Source: Raphanus sativus (Eukaryota; Streptophyta; Magnoliopsida; Brassicales; Brassicaceae). Taken from it: a DNA stretch of 64,000 bases. The notes beneath the pieces were generated by a model. That model was given only the letters and a program-made list of their open reading frames with translations. It searched no databases and was not told the origin of the DNA. Within the stretch, counting starts at the first letter, position 1. Each line of letters starts with the position of its first letter. Positions 40,940 through 51,360 of this stretch are shown piece after piece. The stretch covers positions 14,450,602 to 14,514,601 of the forward strand of contig NC_079511.1 of NCBI RefSeq assembly GCF_000801105.2, in the 5' to 3' direction. A program made the position numbers and the translations under genes.

Positions 40940-42410
40940 CTATGGATCTTTTAGAAGAGGACTAACAAGAGATTTGTAAATCTGTTCATGAGGTCGAACT
41001 CCATTAAGAACCATGTAATCATGTAGCTCAACAACCTCTTCTCCACCGCGATTATTTTTACTAAACGATGTAATCAGAGTTCCATACGTTATAGAATCAG
41101 GAACAACACCTCTCTCAACCATACTCTTCAACACCTCCTTCGCTTTCTCGTAGCACCCAAACTTGCACAGATGATTGAACATGATGTTGTAAGTCACCAG
41201 GCTAACCAGTTCCTCACCCTCCTCCTGCTGCTTCTGCATTTCGGATAAGACCCTCGCAGCTTCTTCCACATCCCCGGCTAGGTTGCACGGGTACGCCACT
41301 TGGGTGCCGTCTCGCGTACCGGGTTCGCCGAGGGGACGGGGACGTCTCGGAAACGCCTGGGAAACGTCCCCAACACATATGCCGTGAACCCGGGACGGCA
41401 AGACTAACCGGGGACGGGTTTAGTCTGAAACCGGAGACGTCTCGGGAACGTTTCTCTTGGAACGGAGACGTATCCGTTTGACTTTTGGTGTGACGATATG
41501 TAAATGTTTAACCATTCCATATTTATTTTTAATTGTTTTATTCTATTAATTCTAAAAAAAGTTAAAAGATGCACTAAAGAAAGTTGTTTATCAATAAACA
41601 ACACGTGAGAAGTTCTTGTTTCTTTCTGATTTTAGTGTTTTGATGTTTAGGTTTTGAAGTTTATTGGGTTTGAATTATATTTCATTAATACAGTTTTCTG
41701 ATTTTTTTCTCTGTATATGTTTTCTGTATACGAATATATGTGATTTCTTGTGTTGCTGATTTTACTTGTTGTATCATATTTTTTTTTGTGATTTCAGATT
41801 AAGAAGGTGAACTCTCAAACTGTAAATGTCATAACTTATAGATATTTATATATTTTCCTATATTTTGGTTGCCGTTTCTATGCCGTACTCGTATCTAAAA
41901 ATTTTAAGTTTGCCGTTTCCCGTCCCCGTTCCCGTCCCCGTTTCTTGTACCCGTTCCTGTCCCAGGGCTGCTTAGATCCCCGGTTTTGAGAGACTCGTTC
42001 AGCGGCGTGTTGTAAGTCACAGCGTCCTTTCTTTCCATAGCGTTCACCATCCCTTCAGCCGCGCCACTCATTCCTTTCTTGCTTAATCCATTCACAGTCG
42101 AGTTGTATATCACAAGATTCGGCATCTTCTTCATCTTGACCATACCATCATATACCACCATAGATTTCTCCACCTCCCCTTCCTTTAAGTATCCATCGAT
42201 CAAAGTACCAAAGGTAATCGCATCAACACTCAAACCGCGAACCAACATCCTCCCTAGAATCTGCTCACCACAAGCCATCTTCTTCTCCGTTACGAAATGG
42301 TGCATGAGCGTGTTGTAACAAACCAAATCTTCCGCAAGTTTAATCCCTCCTCTCTGGAACTTAACAGCTTCCTCTACATATCCGTTTCTCTTGCAGCATC
42401 CTCTTCATCA
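40940..42410 (-). pseudogene. P-class pentatricopeptide repeat gene, truncated and broken by a transposon
   Basis: Two minus-strand blocks, 42410-41976 and 41277-40940, encode consecutive 35-residue PPR motifs. Examples are DLVCYNTLMHH, DAITFGTLIDGYLKEGEVEK, LVIYNSTVNGLSKKGM, AVTYNTPLNESLKTGD, then VEEAARVLSEMQ, LVTYNIMFNHLCKFG, DSITYGTLITSFSK and a terminal HEQIYKSLV. They are separated by a 698-bp insertion and join in frame if it is excluded. Upstream of 42410 the coding text stops after a duplicated GATGAAGAGGATGCTGCAAG (at 42395 and 42507), and no start or organelle signal is found. So the gene lost its 5' part and was also interrupted. PPR proteins bind organelle RNA, but this copy should not work. 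Confidence 0.82.
41278..41975. mobile_element. hAT-like non-autonomous element inserted in the PPR gene
   Basis: The 698-bp insert is flanked by the identical octamer ATCCCCGG (41270-41277 and 41976-41983). Its ends, CTAGGTTGCACGGG and (inverted) CTAAGCAGCCCTGGG, form a short imperfect inverted repeat. Both ends are rich in CGGGGACG/CGTCCCC phrases and the middle is AT-rich without coding capacity. The 8-bp duplication points to hAT. Confidence 0.8.
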
Positions 42411-42703
42411 GAGGACAAACCACATCTTAATATGGATTTCTACAAAAAGAAAAACACTCCCCATATCGGCTTTCCGATAATCCTGAAACCGTGAAGCCCT
42501 TTCTCTTGCAGCATCCTCTTCATCTTGTAAGGCTTTTAACTGAAATACAAGAGAAATAAAACATTACATAAACACTTTTAAAGTGAGAGCTCCGTTGCAA
42601 AAAATCACTTTGTAAATAATAGTATAGATACATTATAAAAAAATTTACTATCTAAAATTTTCAAAATTTTCTGCATTTTGAAAAAAAAATATAAATTTTT
42701 AAT

Positions 42704-43172
42704 GAGAAATTGCCAAAAATACCATTTTCATAGTACCACTTTTCATGTTTACACTAACCACTTTTACCACTACTTTTAATGAAGGGTTTAGATTTGAACG
42801 TTTAGGATTTAGGGTTTAGATTTTATGTTTTAGGGTTTAGATTTGATGTTTTAGGGTTTAGGGTATAAAGTTTAGGGTTTAGAGTTGAGGATTTAGGGTT
42901 TATAGTTGAGGTTTCAGGGTTTAGGGTTTAGGATATTGAATTTAGGGTATATAGTTTAGGGTTTAGAGTTTAGAGTTGAAGATTTAGGGTTTAGGGTTTA
43001 GAATTGAGGGTTTAAGATTTAGAATTTTGGATTAAAATTTTGAAAAGCATATAAAAACAAAGATATAAAAGTCTTTAACATTTTAATAAATAAGGTACTT
43101 TTGAAAATGTGTACTTAATGGTGGTAAAGATGAATAATGGTACCTTCAAAGTGGTATTTTTGAAAATTCTCC
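42704..43172. mobile_element. MULE-like element filled with telomere-like TTTAGGG repeats
   Basis: The ends GAGAAATTGCCAAAAATACC and (inverted) GGAGAATTTTCAAAAATACC extend into imperfect inverted repeats of about 60 bp. The identical nonamer ATTTTTAAT flanks them (42695-42703 and 43173-43181), the duplication size of Mutator-like elements. The interior (42780-43025) is a degenerate array of TTTAGGGTTTAG units mixed with TTTAGATTT and TTGAGG variants. There is no coding capacity. Confidence 0.78.
42784..43025 (+). repeat. Interstitial degenerate telomere-like repeats
   Basis: Many TTTAGGG units, the plant telomere heptamer, occur in one orientation, interrupted by variants (TTTAGAT, TTGAGG, TATAGTT). 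They lie wholly inside a transposon with its own target duplication, so they are transposon filler rather than a chromosome fusion scar. Confidence 0.8.
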
Positions 43173-43181
43173 ATTTTTAAT

Positions 43182-43603
43182 CCTAATATCATTAGTTTCT
43201 TTTAAATATACAATTTTTTTATGATTTTTAGTAATTTTGTACATGTTGAATTAATACAGTTAACCAAAAGAAATTGATAAAAAAATTATCTAAGATTCTA
43301 ATTTTAAATATATAATATATATTCTTAAATATTGTTTAAAATAAAAAAAAATATTTTATCTTAATTTTATGCTTAATTAAATGATATTTATATTAATTAT
43401 TGGTAAAATAATAAAATATATATAATATTGGTAAATTTTATTTTTAAATATAATTTAAATTTTTAAAAATTTATCACCGCACATAATTAAATATAATTTA
43501 TAATATTGGTAAATTTTATTTTTTAAATATATATATATTGTATATTATATGTCATTAATTATGTGCAGGAGAAGCCAACAATTAAGTGCATGAAAAGCCG
43601 ACA
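43182..43603. other. AT-rich DNA with short tandem GTGCAGGAGAAGCC motif at its end
   Basis: No gene is seen. At 43556-43602 AATTATGTGCAGGAGAAGCC is followed by the similar AATTAAGTGCATGAAAAGCC. A third relative, AATTAGGTGCAGGAGAAAAC, lies at 50669-50688 beyond the Helitron cluster. Confidence 0.4.
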
Positions 43604-43884
43604 TCTATTACTATAAAATAGACTTTTCTGGCACCTCAGCCCTCCACGTCATCAGGAAGCTTGGGGCGTTTTGGGACACCTGTCACTACTAAACACGACG
43701 ACGTTTACTCAATTCAAGTTGATAACGATAATTCCAGAGCTCAGTTTTTTTCACATTCCCCCAATTATATCCAATCCCATTCAGTCTACCTCTTCGCATC
43801 TCCCAGTAAACGGCTGAAGGTTCGGTTATAAATATCCCGCTACAACTCAAACGAGATCCAGAAAATAGTTTGTTTAAGCAGTCG

Positions 43885-44150
43885 ATGGCGTCTTCATACA
43901 CTCTCTTTACCGATTTGACAACCGGGCGCTGCTCCGGAGGTTCATCTGCTGAGGTTTGGAAGGCCAGAAACGTCGTCAACAAAGGCATGGAACTAATGAG
44001 TGTTGACCTGTTGCTCATTGATGAGAAAGTAAGAACCTTTGTTTTCGATTTACCCTGTCGACGCTTAGATTCACTCTGATTTACTAATATTTGTTTTACC
44101 CCTTTCCAACAGTCAACAATTATTCAAGGGTCCATTGGTGCGATTCGACA
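43885..44150 (+). pseudogene. N-terminal exons of an RPA1-like (replication protein A OB-fold) gene
   Basis: Exon 1 (43885-44028) encodes MASSYTLFTDLTTGRCSGGS and on to MELMSVDLLLIDEK, ending at a GTAAGA donor. After an AG at 44112, the text STIIQGSIG continues the same family. These are the start and first OB-fold strand of plant RPA70-like proteins, which bind single-stranded DNA and are also carried by plant Helitrons. The second exon loses similarity within about 12 residues and runs into the kinase fragment. The protein is therefore truncated and chimeric. Confidence 0.72.
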
Positions 44151-44175
44151 GCTGAGATTCAGACAACGACTCACA

Positions 44176-45336
44176 GAAGGCCTGTGGAAGATGTCTGGAG
44201 TATGGGTGTCATCACTTACATTCTGCTCTGTGGAAGAAGACCCTTTTGGGGTAAGACAAGACGTGATATTGAATGAGTTGTAGAAAAAAAAGCTAGGTAA
44301 TGAGAACAAAAACTGACTTCGAAACAAACACATGGCCAACGATATACAAGGGAGCCAACGATTTTGTGAAGAAGTTGTTTGTATAGGAGCCATGAGCATG
44401 GTTAACAGTAGGTGAAGCACTATGTATATTCTTAACAGCCAATGTTTATGTTTATAGGTTTACAGTTCTTTTGGATTTGGTTTCTTAGGCGTTTAGCAGC
44501 ACACGCATGGGAGAGAAATTTTAATAGACATATTTGTTCTTGTCAACACGTCAGTTTCTAAAGTTAGCCGGCTTAAGAAGATTGCTCCAAAGGTAATCAA
44601 AAAGAAACAAAGAATGTGTTTCATATTCATATGAGTTTTAACTCAACCGAAGTATGTTTTTGAAAGGTTCGGGAGACGACTATTGATGATGATGAGCTGG
44701 ATGATCTCATAGACCAGTTTGATACCATTGACAAGAAGGATTCCATTAGTCTTGTGGATACGAGACAAGTAAGAAGATAACAAAACTTGCAATACAAGCA
44801 ATTCAAGGCAGTAGTGCATAAACTCACTAACCATTTTTCACAGGCTCTTACGAAAGATCTTCCTTGGAAGCTCAAAGATGCAAGATTAGCTGCGATTATT
44901 CAAGCAGTAAGTCTGCTCACTTGACGCTTCCACGTTAATAAAAACATCTGTCTTTGCAGATAGATAGCAACACCGATGGGTTAGTGAACTACGCTGAATT
45001 TGTGGCCTTTACTTTATACATTAGTCAACTGGATCAGCATGACTCTGATCAGTGGGAGCAGAGGTCAGGAACAGCTTTCGGGAATTTTGACATGGCCAGA
45101 GATAGGTTTATAACATCTGAGGGAACCAAAATTGGTCAATCTCATATTTCTTATATTCACCTTGCTTTTAATTATTGTTTAATCAAGTTTCCACCTTTGC
45201 AATAAACGAGTTTAACGCTCTATAGAATCACTTCTTGCAGAAGCTGACGTTGATGAAGATGGAGAATCAGCATTCATGAGTTTAGCAGCTTTCTCGAAAA
45301 ATCATTCTGGTTACCAGCTTTCCGAAAAATGTAAAT
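44176..45336 (+). pseudogene. Fragments of a calcium-dependent protein kinase (CPK16/18/28 type)
   Basis: Seven plus-strand pieces in the correct order resemble one CDPK. They are kinase subdomains IX-X ([20 protein letters not shown], 44176-44250); FETNTWPTIYKGANDFVKKL with a stop (44311-44421); the junction region (about 44525-44596); and four EF-hand pieces: 44665-44769 (ELDDLIDQFDTID), 44845-44907 (ALTKDLPWKLKDARLAAIIQ), 44960-45122 (IDSNTDGLVNYAEFVA) and 45240-45336 (ADVDEDGESAF.., ending GYQLSEK). GT-AG-like spacers persist, so it was copied from genomic DNA. The N-terminal lobe and catalytic loop are absent and EF-hand ligands are damaged, so it encodes no kinase. Confidence 0.85.
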
Positions 45337-45559
45337 CACTTTTTTTTATAAGTGAATTATCCTAAAAATGAAGCATTGTTTTGTACATGTACAAAAGGTT
45401 AAAGTTAATAAATCATATAATACCAGAAAAAAAAAGATAAAAACATCAGAAGATTTTCTAGGAGAGTTTTTAAAAACCCAAACAGCACTAACACATAACT
45501 ACGAGAATCTCAGCCAAGTGGGCATTAGAGAATGGAACTTCTTCCTCCCCTTCCTTGCT

Positions 45560-45840
45560 AGAATCGTGTTTTTAATATGATGATCTATTCCCTTGAAGTT
45601 GGGTCTGTAGAAGAGCAGACTGCATTGTGCAAACAGTTGTTTCAGCAGCCAGCTTACGGAGTGTCTGAGGCAAGTATAAATCACTTTCGCAATTAGAGAT
45701 ATGAAGATTATATTTTCTGCTCATAAACAAAAAACATTTTTTACAATGACCATATGATTCAAGAAGATCTTATACAGGCCAGATGTGATTTTTGTATTTG
45801 ATATCAAGGAACACCCATATGGTCAGAAGGTTTGGGATTG
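45560..45840 (+). pseudogene. Unidentified exon-like pieces downstream of the kinase fragment
   Basis: Plus-strand text reads YSLEVGSVEEQTALCKQLFQ and on to QPAYGVSE (about 45580-45671). After an AG near 45777, PDVIFVFDIKEHPYGQK follows (about 45781-45830). The codons look protein-like and end near splice-like signals, but I cannot name the parent gene. They may be a third captured gene. Confidence 0.4.
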
Positions 45841-46557
45841 TTTTCCCTGAACAGATAATTTTGTATTTTTATTTGCTTGTGATGATAAAATATGTAATTA
45901 CACATAATTCAGACTTTTACTTGAAAGAGAATTCCAGAGCTTATGGTAAATAAAAAATAAATAAATGGAATATAGAGGAATGTAATAAGATGAATGAAAT
46001 GCAGTAGAAAAAAATGGAATATATTCATTCTATTTATTTATTTGATAAAATCGTTATGGAATGGTTTACTTTGTATCCCCTATATATTATTTTAGGAGCA
46101 CTCATAAAAAATAACCTTTGCTTGATGTGTTATTTACACATTGCCATTTCCTAGGTGTCACTCCCACATTCACTCTCATCCCTAATTTAATAGAAACCTT
46201 AAATTACTAGAATAATTACAAAGTGTGCCATTGATATATCCCAAACTAAAACTGATATTAATCTACTACTAACCTATACGAAATCAAAATAAGTGTATTA
46301 TTCATATGTATTAATTGGAAAAACGTCATTGTGTCTGATATGGAAAGTATATGTTTCACTTATTGCCAAATCCCACCTACATACTATATTTAACTTCGTA
46401 TTAATCATTCAAATAGTTTTAAGCAAACGCAAATATTATAATTGATATCAAAGGAGTATGTCAATTTATTATTGACGCTTTATTTGGTCTCAAGCCATAT
46501 AATATATCTTCTAACCTAATGATGTATGTTATATTGTGACCTCTGCTACTACAATAA

Positions 46558-49500
46558 TCCCCTTTCTATTATTTGAGGAGACCACTTTTAAAAAAAACCT
46601 TTAATTCATGTATTTATTACAAGTGTGACATTTCTTATGTGGCAAATCCACAAGCCCTCTCACCTATTCAATTACATAACATGCCATTGATCAAAACATT
46701 ATTATTTAACTAAACATTTGTATAGTCCCTTAAATTACTTTAATTTTGTCAACATTCATATCACATATATACACATATATACGTATCACATCTATAAAGT
46801 TATAATCATTTATATGACATCACATATATATGTATCACATCACATATTGGTCTAATTTTTTATTCAACATGAATATAGATGGTTACATGTTGTTCTAATT
46901 TTTTTATTTAAAATGAATATAAATGGTTACGTATTGGTCTAATTTTTTTATTCAAAATGAATTTTATATTCAAAATAATTTAATATTATTATGTGTATAT
47001 TTTTGAATCTAAAATTATTTTATACACTATGTGTATTGACTACGTGTTTGAATCTAAAATAACATCAGTCTAAACCCTATACATATGTCCCATATTAACG
47101 ATATAAACTAATTCATGCATTGATTTATTCTATAAAAAATCCTTAGTAAATAGTATTTATTTATTTTTTAGTAACTTCCCATAAATATAAGAGTAGTGAT
47201 TAATCAATTTTGTACGCTATTGGAAAGGAAATATATGATCACCTTAAATCTGCAATAGTTTTTATATATCAAAATCGTTTTCGTGAACATAATGGTGGAA
47301 GTCTTTTTCTATATAACATAGTCGTTGACCACCACTATATTATGCATTATTTATAACAGTATTTTTATATAAGTTCGGGGGTTAAATAAACAAATTTATT
47401 TGTTATCTGAAGGAGATGACGTGTAATTGTGTCAGCTAACAAATATTGGTTATATTTCATGAACAAATCATATAATATATATCTATATTTTACGATTTAT
47501 GTTTCTATAATAAAAAGGGGATGATCAATCGCATTTACTCTCACGACTGAATCAAAATAATGTTAGATTTGTATTCACTTGCCAGTAACAATTGATTTAA
47601 ATTTGTTTTCTATCAGTTTCTTATATTTCATCTTTCTGATTAATTTTATACAGGAATTTCCTATATTTTAAATAACATGTTTCCTATAATATCTCTGCAT
47701 TTATCTTTGGCAATTATGATTGATTTTTCTTTGTTTGAATTCACATTATATTGACAAAAGTCGTGTAATACTTGCTGCATAAATTTAATCTTTGAAATAA
47801 TGTAATTAATGCAATATTGAAGCAAATTGATAAATTTAAATATGTAGGAAACTTAAATATTGGAATCAGCCTAATATGGTAACAACTAATTGATCTCTCA
47901 ATCACATTATACACTTTCCGTTTAATAAAGCAGTGTAATTTATATTTCTCACTATAAATATATTGTTCGATAAGAGTGAAATTCATTAGACTCTGGAAGC
48001 AGTACACATCTTTTGGTGAAGAGACCATAGAAATAGTTTTCGTGGATGATAAAGTAAGTTGTTCTTTGTATATAGTTTCATAAAATATCGATATTGTAAT
48101 TTGTTTTGTATCTGATGCTCACATTTTATTAGGGCGATAAGATCCATGCTTTCAATTAAAAGGAACTGGTGCACCAGTTTGAATCTTTCTTCATCCAAAA
48201 ATGTTCCAAACTTCTTTTTAATTTCTCTTTGACCCCCTCATACGGTTCTTACCGGACAACCAACCACCCTTACAAGATTGTTTTTTTTTCCTACCACCAG
48301 GGTTTGAAACTGTGAAGATCTCCCAAACCAATTCTCTGGCCTTCAACCTGTGACCTATCGTTCGATATTAGATGAAACATTCTATCCTGATTTTTAGTTG
48401 GTAAGTGATCATTATCTATATCTAAATTTTAAAAAGTTATACTTACTAATATTTTTATGCAAAGATACCCAGAAGAAACTGTACAAATTATCATCTATAC
48501 ATATATAATTTAATTGATGATGATTTGAAAATATATTTAGAAATTGAATAAGCAGATATAATTGGTATAGTTTCTTAACTAATTGGACAATATTAAATTT
48601 AGTCCTTGCAATCCCTTAATTTAAGCCCAATATTTTTAACTAAGCAATCAATATTAATACTAACATGCAAAAATTTTGACCATATAAATTATTAGATTCT
48701 TTAATATGTTCAAATATGATAGTCAATATTGTTTTCTATTTGTTTATTTTTAGTTATAATAATTTTTAAAAATTTAAAATTTAAAACAAAAGTTATGGAT
48801 TATTAGGATTAAAGTTTTGGCATAGACTATTCATTTTCTTTTCAAATCGAGGTGGAATTAACCACGTCAGTTATTAATATATTCTTGAGTTAATGTTTAC
48901 TAAGTAAATAAAAAATAAATCTAAAACCAATTAATATCAGTTTCCAAATATTCTAAACTAAATTGAAAATAATAATTGACTTGGTCGATAATTTTAAAAT
49001 TTATTTATTTCAGTTTAGATTTAAAATAAAATAAAAAAATCCTAGAACCAGCTAAAGTACAAATGTGTATATAAATTTATATGTTATTATAAAAAGTTAG
49101 TGATCTATATAGTACATGTTCTAAGTGTTTTTTACTCTATCTCAATCAATTTATTACTAAACTTGGTATGCAATTCAATATGTTTGACCGAAATAAAGAC
49201 ATTTACCGTTTCCTATCATACATTACAATTCATGATCATGTCATTATGATAATGGCCATCATCGGTATAAATCATTATCATGTCATTAATTGCGCATATT
49301 TTAATTCAATTTTATGTGCTTAGGCGAATCACAATGTCAATCATGTCACTAATATTTTTAATATTATGAATTGATATTACGAAGTACATAAAATTCAAAA
49401 TCAAAATTTATAATAAATTGCAATCCCTTAACTTAAGTCACAAGACCTTGAGATTAAGAAATCTCAATAAATATTAATAGATTAACAATGTTATTGTTAA

Positions 49501-50334
49501 TCAATAAATGTCTTTATATAATTTGGTATCATCATTGTTAAGTAAGACTAGAAACTTAGAAACAAATTCTAATGATGGTATGTACCAGATTAAAATGATC
49601 AGATCTTTTATTATCATTTTAATTAATTTCTAGATAGCTTAACCATAAATACATTACGGTAATCACGATGGTCTAATGTTTATCACTTTGATAAAAAGAA
49701 AGAAAAAAAGTTGGTCGAGATTAAAATGAAAGAAATAGATTAACAATGTTATTGTTCATCAATTTACATATGAATCAAAAAGATAGTTTCTGATCGTAAT
49801 TTAACCAAATTCGATTCAATATTAAATTTAAGTTTTATATGCAAATTTAAATAACATTATTCTAAGGAAATATAGATATTAAGAAAAATTTAAACTTAAC
49901 TGTAATTTATACAATATCGAAAAAATAGAAAATTGATATACACAATCAGCTTTTTGGTTTCGGTTAATATTTTTAATTTACTATAAATCTATTTAAATTA
50001 TCATTAATAATTAAGAACCACACACAAATTTTGGGGATTTACTTGCGAAACATTACTAGACAAGTTTTTTAAAAAATTAAAAAAAAATCTAAACAATTGC
50101 ACAAATTGTAAACTACTCTTATAGGAAGACAAACTTTCACAAAATTTATTTCAATTACATCTACCAAAAAAAAATCGAAGCTTACTTTCTATTACATGCA
50201 CAATGACCTTCAATTTTTATTATATAATATGTAATATTTGTGCCTAAAACTTTTACCATTATAATATCTATAGATTAAAAATTATAATCTTTATTTAATT
50301 CATTCACCCCGCGCAAGGCGCGGGTATCACCTAG
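46558..50334 (+). mobile_element. Inner Helitron (3.78 kb) with an RPA1-like relic
   Basis: It starts TCCCCTTTCTATTATTTGAG after A (46557) and ends with the hairpin CCCGCGC-AA-GGCGCGGG-type fold (50308-50323), then CTAG (50331-50334) before T. It has no inverted repeats or duplication, as expected. A spliced RPA1-like pseudogene lies at 47976-48401; the rest is AT-rich without a Rep/helicase frame, so it is non-autonomous. Confidence 0.7.
47976..48401 (+). pseudogene. RPA1-like OB-fold (DUF223-type) gene relic inside the inner Helitron
   Basis: The first piece reads VKFIRLWKQYTSFGEETIEI and VFVDDK up to a GTAAGT donor (47976-48053). After TTATTAG (48132) follow GDKIHAFN, a TAA stop, then KELVHQFESFFIQKCSKLL and SYRTTNHPYKI. 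A frame change leads to CEDLPNQFSGLQPVTYRSIL and DETFYPDFLVG before another GTAAGT (48401). This order matches plant replication protein A large-subunit-like proteins, which Helitrons often carry. One stop and one frameshift inactivate it. Confidence 0.75.
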
Positions 50335-50625
50335 TTTTGTTTATATTCTTGTGGAATTGATGTTGGCACATTCTACATACTGTCCACATGATATTTAACA
50401 ATACAAGTATGTTCTTTAAATTAAACATAAATTTTACTTTATGTTTACATTCCAACAAAATAACTCTCATATGACTATCAGCTTTTAATTTACTTTTATT
50501 GAATCAATTAGTCACACTCATTTTTGTCAATCCACTTCAACTAAGAAAAACTTCAAAAAAAAAATTACAAATTCATGTAAGAATAAAACATATAAACCCG
50601 GCGCGTAGCGCCGGAATACCACTAG

Positions 50626-51121
50626 TGATAAATATAATAGCTCTCACCCTATGATGTCAATATCATCAATTAGGTGCAGGAGAAAACAACATGTGTTTTT
50701 ATCTCAAAGAGTATTTTGTTGTGTTTGAATGGGGAACAAAGCCCAATCTCAGCCTAGACTTTAAAAATTTAGGATCCACTAACATCTTCTCCCTTTTCTA
50801 GTATTGTATTTTATTCGTGCCTTATCTTCCACGATTGATTGCATAACCTATGTATATAGCGCCTTTATTCCTCATTGAATCCACTTCATAAAGTCTCTCC
50901 CTTAACGCATTTTCTCAACCTCATCTCAAATCCGTAATTCCTGAGACTATAAATAGAGATGAAGACCTCGCCAAATCTCACAGCTTCACGAGATCAATCA
51001 TATTCCTTCCTTACAAACACAGGATGTCATCATATTTTTCATTCGATCAATCGGTTCATGGTTTCTTCGCCATGATAAAACAGGGTTTCGCTTGAGAAGA
51101 AGACAAATCCTAATAGGAGGA
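50626..51121 (+). other. Stretch right of the Helitrons with a TATA box and a tiny ORF
   Basis: A good TATA box (CTATAAATAG, about 50948-50957) is followed by an ATG at 51024 opening a 23-codon frame starting MSSYFSFDQSVHGF and ending in TGA. I do not recognise it, and it may be chance or the remains of a first exon. The repeat AATTAGGTGCAGGAGAAAAC is at 50669. Confidence 0.3.
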
Positions 51122-51360
51122 TGTTGGATAAGCTTTGATAGCTTGTAGCTTAAGATATCATTAACAAGTCGGTTAAGGACAAGATAAGCTTAAATATAAA
51201 CCTATTAGTATTAGGAGTTATCTATTACTTGTGGGATAAGGAAAACTACTCTACTATATATACACATACCGAGTTGTGGTAATGGTATAACGATTAGAGA
51301 GAAGTTCTTAGTTTTGAGTTTATTTTCTAAGAGCAATAAAGAGAGCAAGTTCTTTATATT
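51122..51360 (+). mobile_element. Possible solo LTR or LTR fragment
   Basis: The stretch begins TGTTGGATAAGC and contains a TATA box (ACTATATATACAC, about 51258), followed by a TCTTAGTTTTGAG/AAGAGCAATAAAGAG region resembling R-U5 of plant copia LTRs. The right CA boundary, primer site and target duplication could not be fixed. Confidence 0.4.

Larger units (their letters stand above)
43604..46075 (+). mobile_element. Probable Helitron 5' part carrying captured gene pieces
   Basis: TCTATTACTATAAAATAGAC at 43604 (preceded by A) looks like a Brassicaceae Helitron 5' end. It is followed by an RPA1-like first exon, several exons of a calcium-dependent protein kinase with intron-like spacers, and two unidentified exon-like pieces. 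All are on the plus strand, the usual orientation in gene-capturing Helitrons. No matching 3' hairpin-CTAG was found before the next 5' end at 46076, so its end may be one of those near 50.3-50.6 kb or may be lost. Confidence 0.5.
46076..50625 (+). mobile_element. Outer Helitron of a nested pair
   Basis: The 5' end TCCCCTATATATTATTTTAG (46076) is preceded by A. The 3' end is a hairpin CCGGCGC-GTA-GCGCCGG (about 50598-50614) followed by CTAG (50622-50625) and T. A second, related Helitron (46558-50334) sits inside it. The parts unique to the outer element (46076-46557 and 50335-50625) are AT-rich and non-coding, so it was about 0.77 kb before the nested insertion. Confidence 0.65.

Noticed and set aside
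41404..41989. ORFs inside the PPR insertion
   Set aside because: They fall within the hAT-like element and show only low-complexity Gly/Asp or Pro/Arg runs from its CGGGGACG repeats.
42784..43025. Chromosome end or fusion scar
   Set aside because: The TTTAGGG-like DNA lies inside a transposon with its own 9-bp target duplication.
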